From Streptomyces sp. ITFR-21 (GTDB lineage Bacteria; Actinomycetota; Actinomycetes; Streptomycetales; Streptomycetaceae): 64,000 nt of DNA. Of the stretch, positions 60,161 to 64,000 are shown one piece after another. The notes under the pieces were generated by a model. It made no database searches. It was not told where the DNA came from and was given only the letters and a program-made list of their open reading frames with translations. The translations under genes and the position numbers were made by a program. The stretch lies in contig NZ_CP134605.1 in the NCBI RefSeq assembly GCF_031844685.1, positions 4,647,001-4,711,000 on the forward strand, read 5' to 3'. The first letter of the stretch is position 1. Each line of letters starts with the position of its first letter.

Positions 60161-61198
60161 CTAGACCGCCAGATCCAGCAACCACGGCTTGAGCGGCTCA
60201 CGCTGCCGGCGGAGGCATTCGACGGCCTTCCGACGCGACAGAATCACCTCTACGCCGTGGTGGTCGCTGACGCCCGTAGTGTCGAAGATGTTGACTTCGA
60301 TGACGGCCTGGACCAGCCACGGGTCCATGTACCCCCGGTCGATGCGCCGGCCGCCGCCCTGACCGTCCGAAGCGTGGCCGGCCGTCGCCTTCAGGGCTTC
60401 GATCTGACCGAGCTGGTGCGCGGCGAACCGAGCGGGATCGTGCATCCCGCAGTCCAGCATCATCTCGTCGAGGTACGTGCAGCTCCGCCACGTCCCGTCA
60501 GCCTGCTTCCGGGCACGGTGTCGGCGGTGTACGAGGTCCCGGATGTCGGGAGAGGTCCAGTCGATCTCAGGCACCGTCTCGCCAGCCGGCACGGGGTACT
60601 CGTTGCAGTCGCCGAACCCCCAGAACGCCGCCCAGTTGTGCTCCGGATCATCGAGGTACTTGGCCTGGACCTTGTCGACCAAGGACGACAGCTCCTCGGC
60701 CTCGTCCTCTCGGCCGTTCGGCGAGCAGAAGCTGTTGTGCCACGCGACCGTCACGATCGGCACCTCGGGCACCTCCGCCAGCGTCATCACGACATTGGTC
60801 GGCGGCGTCCGCCAGATCTTGAGCTGCTGGTGCCGCGCCTGGAACGTGAACGTCGACTCCCGCAGGAACAACCCCGTGGGATTCCTGCCCTGTCCGGTGG
60901 GCGAGCGGAACCCGCGCATTCCCAGCACGTCTTGAGCCGCCCGGAAGCGCGAGTCGGCGGCCCTCTGCGCGTCTGCGGCGACGACCTTCTCCTCCTCGGT
61001 CGCGTCCGGGTCGACCGGCTTCGTCTGAGAGAACGTCATCTCCCCGCGCCCCAGCCAGTCGAACTCTCTCGGCACCAAGATCTCCTCATGGGCCTTGACC
61101 CACTTCGCCGGCAGTACTCCCGGCTCCTCGTCGGGGCCGCCGTCGTGCTCCAAGTTCAAGAACCCCAGGCGAACAACGGGCTCACCGTACGTCTTCAT
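60161..61198 (-). CDS. Endonuclease/exonuclease/phosphatase (EEP) family protein, 345 aa
   Basis: ATG at 61198 after GAGAGGAG. EEP blocks in order: LGFLNLEHDGGPDE (metal-binding N/E), IVTVAWHNSF, FWGFGDCNEYP (D-N), RRIDRGYMDPWLVQAV, and DTTGVSDHHGVEVIL (SDH). These give a metal-dependent phosphodiesterase active on nucleic acid or phospho-lipid/sugar. The promoter region holds three TGCGWTCGCA repeats. Confidence 0.75.
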   Translation of the reverse strand: MKTYGEPVVRLGFLNLEHDGGPDEEPGVLPAKWVKAHEEILVPREFDWLGRGEMTFSQTKPVDPDATEEEKVVAADAQRAADSRFRAAQDVLGMRGFRSPTGQGRNPTGLFLRESTFTFQARHQQLKIWRTPPTNVVMTLAEVPEVPIVTVAWHNSFCSPNGREDEAEELSSLVDKVQAKYLDDPEHNWAAFWGFGDCNEYPVPAGETVPEIDWTSPDIRDLVHRRHRARKQADGTWRSCTYLDEMMLDCGMHDPARFAAHQLGQIEALKATAGHASDGQGGGRRIDRGYMDPWLVQAVIEVNIFDTTGVSDHHGVEVILSRRKAVECLRRQREPLKPWLLDLAV

Positions 61199-61264
61199 CG
61201 TGCTCCTCTCGGTGACGGACGACGGGCACGATGGCCAATGCCGATATACGGCCGATAAACGCCC

Positions 61265-61298
61265 TGCGTGCGCACTTGCGATCGCATCTGCGTTCGCA
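61265..61298. promoter_or_regulatory. Three tandem TGCGNNCGCA sites, 12-bp period
   Basis: TGCGTGCGCA (61265), TGCGATCGCA (61277), TGCGTTCGCA (61289), each separated by 2 nt, directly upstream of the EEP gene and downstream of the 61305-61874 gene. Confidence 0.65.
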
Positions 61299-61304
61299 CA
61301 CGGC

Positions 61305-61874
61305 TCACGCGTCGAACCCGCGAACCTTCAAGAAGCGCCGATGCGCCTCGATGCCTCGCCGTGCTGCCACGACGTACGCCCCCGCCGATCGGAACGCGCT
61401 GCGCAGCCGCGCAAGCTGCGTGGCGTCCTCCTCGTACACCCTGGGGTAGAACGGATTCAGAAGTTCCGCCGCCGCCGAGAGCAGGGCGTCAACGGCCGCT
61501 GCGCTCGACCGCTCGCCGGAATCCGCCGGCAGCTCCTGCCGCAAGTTGCTCCAGTCGAAAGCTGTCCGCCGCAGCCGTAGTTCGAGGCACCGCACCCACA
61601 TCTCCTGCAAGGGCGCGTCCCACGTACCAGGCGGAAAGCCGCCCACTTTGATCTGCGCGACAAGCCCGCCAAAGTACCCGTGGCGCGTGGCCTCAATGGC
61701 GAGCGGATCATCCTCCACGATCAGGGAGCCCTCGACGGTCATCAGGAGCAACCCGAGGGCCTGAGCACGTGACATGTCATGGTCTTCCGGGACTTTTGCC
61801 CCCAATGCACGTAAAGCGGAGCATACTTCCTCCGTTGAGGGATCGCCCTTGCTCTCAGATGAAGTCGAAGTCAT
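61305..61874 (-). CDS. Hypothetical protein, 189 aa
   Basis: ATG at 61874. Helical throughout (SRAQALGLLLMTVEGSLIVE, AAAVDALLSAAAELLNPFYP, LARLRSAFRSAGAYVVAARR). No family recognised. Divergent from the 61943 gene across the repeat array. Confidence 0.55.
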   Translation of the reverse strand: MTSTSSESKGDPSTEEVCSALRALGAKVPEDHDMSRAQALGLLLMTVEGSLIVEDDPLAIEATRHGYFGGLVAQIKVGGFPPGTWDAPLQEMWVRCLELRLRRTAFDWSNLRQELPADSGERSSAAAVDALLSAAAELLNPFYPRVYEEDATQLARLRSAFRSAGAYVVAARRGIEAHRRFLKVRGFDA

Positions 61875-61891
61875 AGGGGCAATTTAGCTGA

Positions 61892-61925
61892 TGCGATCGC
61901 AACTACGCTCGCAGATGCGTTCGCA
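61892..61925. promoter_or_regulatory. Three tandem sites, 12-bp period, in a divergent promoter
   Basis: TGCGATCGCA (61892), TACGCTCGCA (61904), TGCGTTCGCA (61916). Lies between the starts at 61874 (-) and 61943 (+), so one protein could control both genes. Confidence 0.65.
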
Positions 61926-61942
61926 TAGCTACTCTGCTGGGC

Positions 61943-62326
61943 ATGACTCAACCGACCGTGCGCATCGACGAGTTGTTGACGAAGTGGGGCGAGGCGTACC
62001 GCGCCTCGCTTCCCCAGCGGACGCCCGAGGAAGTGGAAGCGGACTGGCAGGAGTTCGACGACCGCTTCTACGGCAGGGTCCAGGAACGTCTCGACGCAGC
62101 CGGCGTCGTCATCTGCTGCCTCTGCCACAGAGAGCGCCCCCGAAGCTCCCCTGACGAGCCCTACTGGTACCCCGCTGAAGAGTGCGAGAACGTTCGCAAG
62201 CCCTGGCACTACCACCGCAACTTCCAGTCCAGGAAGGCGGACGCCCGCGAGGCACGCAGGCACAAGCGCCGGCTCCGCAGAGGCCGCGTCCGTCGGCAGG
62301 AGGCGCCTGGCCCGGCACACGAGTGA
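61943..62326 (+). CDS. Hypothetical protein with Cys pair and basic tail, 127 aa
   Basis: ATG at 61943. Residues 55-90 include VVICCLCHRERP and EECENVRKPWHYH, a possible zinc site; the last 30 residues are strongly basic (ADAREARRHKRRLRRGRVRR), suggesting nucleic-acid binding. No family recognised. Confidence 0.55.
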   Translation: MTQPTVRIDELLTKWGEAYRASLPQRTPEEVEADWQEFDDRFYGRVQERLDAAGVVICCLCHRERPRSSPDEPYWYPAEECENVRKPWHYHRNFQSRKADAREARRHKRRLRRGRVRRQEAPGPAHE

Positions 62327-62383
62327 ACCCCAACGCGAGCGATTTTCCCCTCGAAATCACACGGCTGTAGCGTTGACCCTCAA

Positions 62384-62425
62384 AGCCCCGGTGGACCGCT
62401 GGTCATCGACCAGGTCGCCGGGGCT
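62384..62425. terminator. Branched hairpin terminator
   Basis: AGCCCCGG/CCGGGGCT outer stem with inner CTGGTC/GACCAG, between convergent genes 61943 (+) and 62505 (-). Confidence 0.7.
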
Positions 62426-62504
62426 ACGTGCTACCCCGCGCACTGCCGCCGGCCTACAGGTTGTGGACGCACGAGGCACTCGTCCGGGTGTCCTCGGGCC
62501 AGCT

Positions 62505-62720
62505 TTAGTGCAGTGGCCAACGTTGGCCGGCGTAGAGGCGCAGCTTTGATTTCGCCCTGGAAATAATCACTCTGGCTGTGTCTGGGCGGATGTCCAACTT
62601 GCTGGCAGCCTCTTCGATGCTTAGGCGCTCCTCGCCGTCGATCACGAGCCATGACAGGAGAGCGGCTTCGCGCGGCGTAAGCAGCAGTCCCTCGTCTGGG
62701 AGAGCGTCTTCGGTGGCCAT
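62505..62720 (-). CDS. Small sigma-region-4/LuxR-type HTH protein, 71 aa
   Basis: ATG at 62720. LLLTPREAALLSWLVIDGEE and RLSIEEAASKLDIRPDTARV, VIISRAKSKLRLYA form a sigma-70 region 4-like helix-turn-helix without any other domain. Might act as a stand-alone DNA-binding regulator. Confidence 0.6.
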   Translation of the reverse strand: MATEDALPDEGLLLTPREAALLSWLVIDGEERLSIEEAASKLDIRPDTARVIISRAKSKLRLYAGQRWPLH

Positions 62721-63001
62721 GTCGTCAATCTTGCTAGAGTCGTCGGCCCGGGGCCACTGCCGGCTGCGAGGACACTGCCCGTGGGCTCGGGTCGGATTTC
62801 CATTTGGAGGCCCAGGGCCCCTTTTGTGAGAATTGTCCGTTTAATGGTGGGGGGTGCTTAATGTCTGCAAAGACACAATGGAGCATAATAGGCTTCTTTC
62901 CCACTCTCGCCCCGATGTGCACGCATTACAAACTATGCCTAACTTCGTCACGGTAAAGCCGCTTAGTCTTTTCTGCCACGATTAGGCGCTATGCCCCTTA
63001 T

Positions 63002-63033
63002 AACGCACGGTAGTCCTAGCTACCTTGCGTAAT
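63002..63033. promoter_or_regulatory. Palindromic element, copy B
   Basis: AACGCACGGTAG and CTACCTTGCGTAAT nearly mirror each other around TCCTAG. Shares AACGCAC, GGTAG and AGCTACCTTGC in order with the reverse complement of 43499-43531. Confidence 0.55.
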
Positions 63034-63957
63034 ACTAGGCGGAGCGTGAGCAGCCGTTCACGGGGTGCGACTAAAGCGGAGCGTCATTTCCGCTTTGCTC
63101 AGCAAATACGGACTTAACGCGAATATGTAATACATGCGGGCAAGCGCGAATTATTGCGGCGAATACCAAGACACTGCTCAAAAACCTCATATGGTGAAAC
63201 AAGCGGCGTCCCTGGCATTAGCCATATCTCACGCGCATGGGAGTTACCCGCACAGAGCACCGCATGAGCCGTGCAAGCCCATGAGCCAGGCATGTGCCGC
63301 GTAGCCGGGCAACCGTGCGTACTCTCTCCTACCTCCTATATGTGCCCTATACGTCACCACGGGCGTATGCCTTAGATCCCCCGAATTTTCGCGTCCCGAT
63401 ATTTTCTGGTGCGTGTCCGTCATGCCCACTTTGTGGGGGCGGGCCGCTGTGCGCCCGTGTGAGCCGTCGACCGGCCCCGGGGGACCGTCGGGCGCCCGTG
63501 CCGAGACAGGCTCTCACGCGTGCGCGTAGGGCATGGCGCGGCCCCGTTCCGGGGGGAGCGGCCCCGGGTTGCTGGCACCGTGCGGCACCGTGACCGGACG
63601 CGTACGGGCCCCGGGGGGAGTGGCCGGAGCGACGGGCCCCGGGGGGTGCCGGAAGCCGTAGGCAGGCGCACAGCCAATCGCGGGAATTTTCCGGGGCATT
63701 CCCGGACATAGCGAGGCCGCCGACCACTTCAGCGGGACCTGACGCCACGTCATTTCTGCCATGACATGCACCGCTAGAGACGCATTCGTAAGGAACTAAG
63801 CGGCATGGCATGTCTTGTGACATTTTTACTGGGCATTTTGGACACCAAGATTGTCCGTATGTTGAGATTTCCCCCCTGTTTTCAAGATTCTTTTTGCCCA
63901 CTTTCTAGGGTCTGACCTGCTTGTATCACTCTCGGTCTATCTATCGTCACGCTAAAA

Positions 63958-63982
63958 GTGTTCCCCCCGCCGGGGGGAACAC
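63958..63982 (-). terminator. 11-bp perfect terminator with U-tract on minus strand
   Basis: GTGTTCCCCCC and GGGGGGAACAC, loop GCC; on the minus strand it is followed by TTTTAG. Suggests a minus-strand gene just beyond the window. Confidence 0.8.
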
Positions 63983-64000
63983 CTAATGTCATCCATGTCG

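Larger units (their letters stand above)
62721..64000. other. Long region with no convincing gene
   Basis: No reading frame with normal GC3 bias or SD. Parts are clearly AT-richer than the rest (62840-63250, 63780-63960). Contains a palindromic copy of the integrase-upstream element (63002-63033), an 8-bp inverted repeat AAAGCGGA/TCCGCTTT (63073-63096), G/C-rich runs near 63540-63650, and a terminator at 63958-63982. Could hold a replication, maintenance or boundary region, or an unrecognised RNA. Confidence 0.5.

Noticed and set aside
63347..63901. 184-codon minus-strand frame in the terminal region
   Set aside because: No SD, GC-run-driven composition (long Pro/Gly/Arg stretches) and no domain; more likely non-coding.
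1..64000. CRISPR arrays and insertion sequences
   Set aside because: No regularly spaced repeats with unique spacers and no transposase-like protein were found.

Overview
The window is high-GC actinobacterial DNA, most likely Streptomyces: codon third positions are very GC-rich, GTG and TTG starts are common, and it carries an XRE/DUF397/ATPase regulator set and a class I FxLD-type lanthipeptide cluster. Positions 1 to about 44.6 kb hold most of a temperate contractile-tailed (myovirus-type) prophage or phage-like element. The rest is an accessory region that may be phage cargo or flanking chromosome. No attachment sites could be proven.

Layout. 0-8.1 kb (minus strand): replication module with an ssDNA-binding-like protein (cut by the window edge), SNF2-type helicase, primase, DnaB-like helicase, Bro-N/KilAC antirepressor and DnaC-like loader. 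The genes are nearly all translationally coupled by ATGA/GTGA overlaps, and an operator-rich gap lies upstream. 8.3-10.1 kb: a winged-helix protein, an unknown protein and a holin-like protein. 10.1-43.4 kb (minus): the virion operon. In transcription order it holds terminase, portal (broken into several frames), scaffold, N4-gp56-type major capsid protein, connectors, fibre-like genes, neck protein, sheath, tube, tail chaperone, tape measure with two wall-hydrolase domains, hub, spike, a poly-gamma-glutamate-hydrolase/gp25 fusion, baseplate J, tail protein I and fibres. 43.5-44.6 kb (plus): tyrosine integrase.

44.6-45.7 kb: three small plus-strand genes, one with a KTSC domain. 45.6-51.25 kb (minus): lanthipeptide cluster of precursor (TTG start, WQLDI in place of FxLD), LanB, LanC and a PCMT-type methyltransferase. 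51.8-54 kb: divergent anti-sigma-like ATPase and XRE-DUF397 genes around tandem TGCGATCGCA repeats. 54-58.2 kb: small unknown genes separated by strong hairpin terminators, with four copies of a 25-bp motif (three intergenic, one inside the 3' end of a gene). 58.8-60 kb: a 245-residue protein followed by two tRNA-like units whose 3' halves lie upstream of their 5' halves, i.e. circularly permuted tRNA genes. 60.2-62.7 kb: an EEP-family phosphodiesterase and small genes, two of them behind the same TGCGWTCGCA repeats. 62.7-64 kb: a long stretch with no convincing gene, rich in inverted repeats.

The observations most worth following up are the permuted tRNA genes, a conserved pseudoknot-like leader in front of the capsid, tube and scaffold genes, the hydrolase-wedge fusion, the multiply frameshifted portal gene, and the 12-bp iterated operator shared by several accessory genes.
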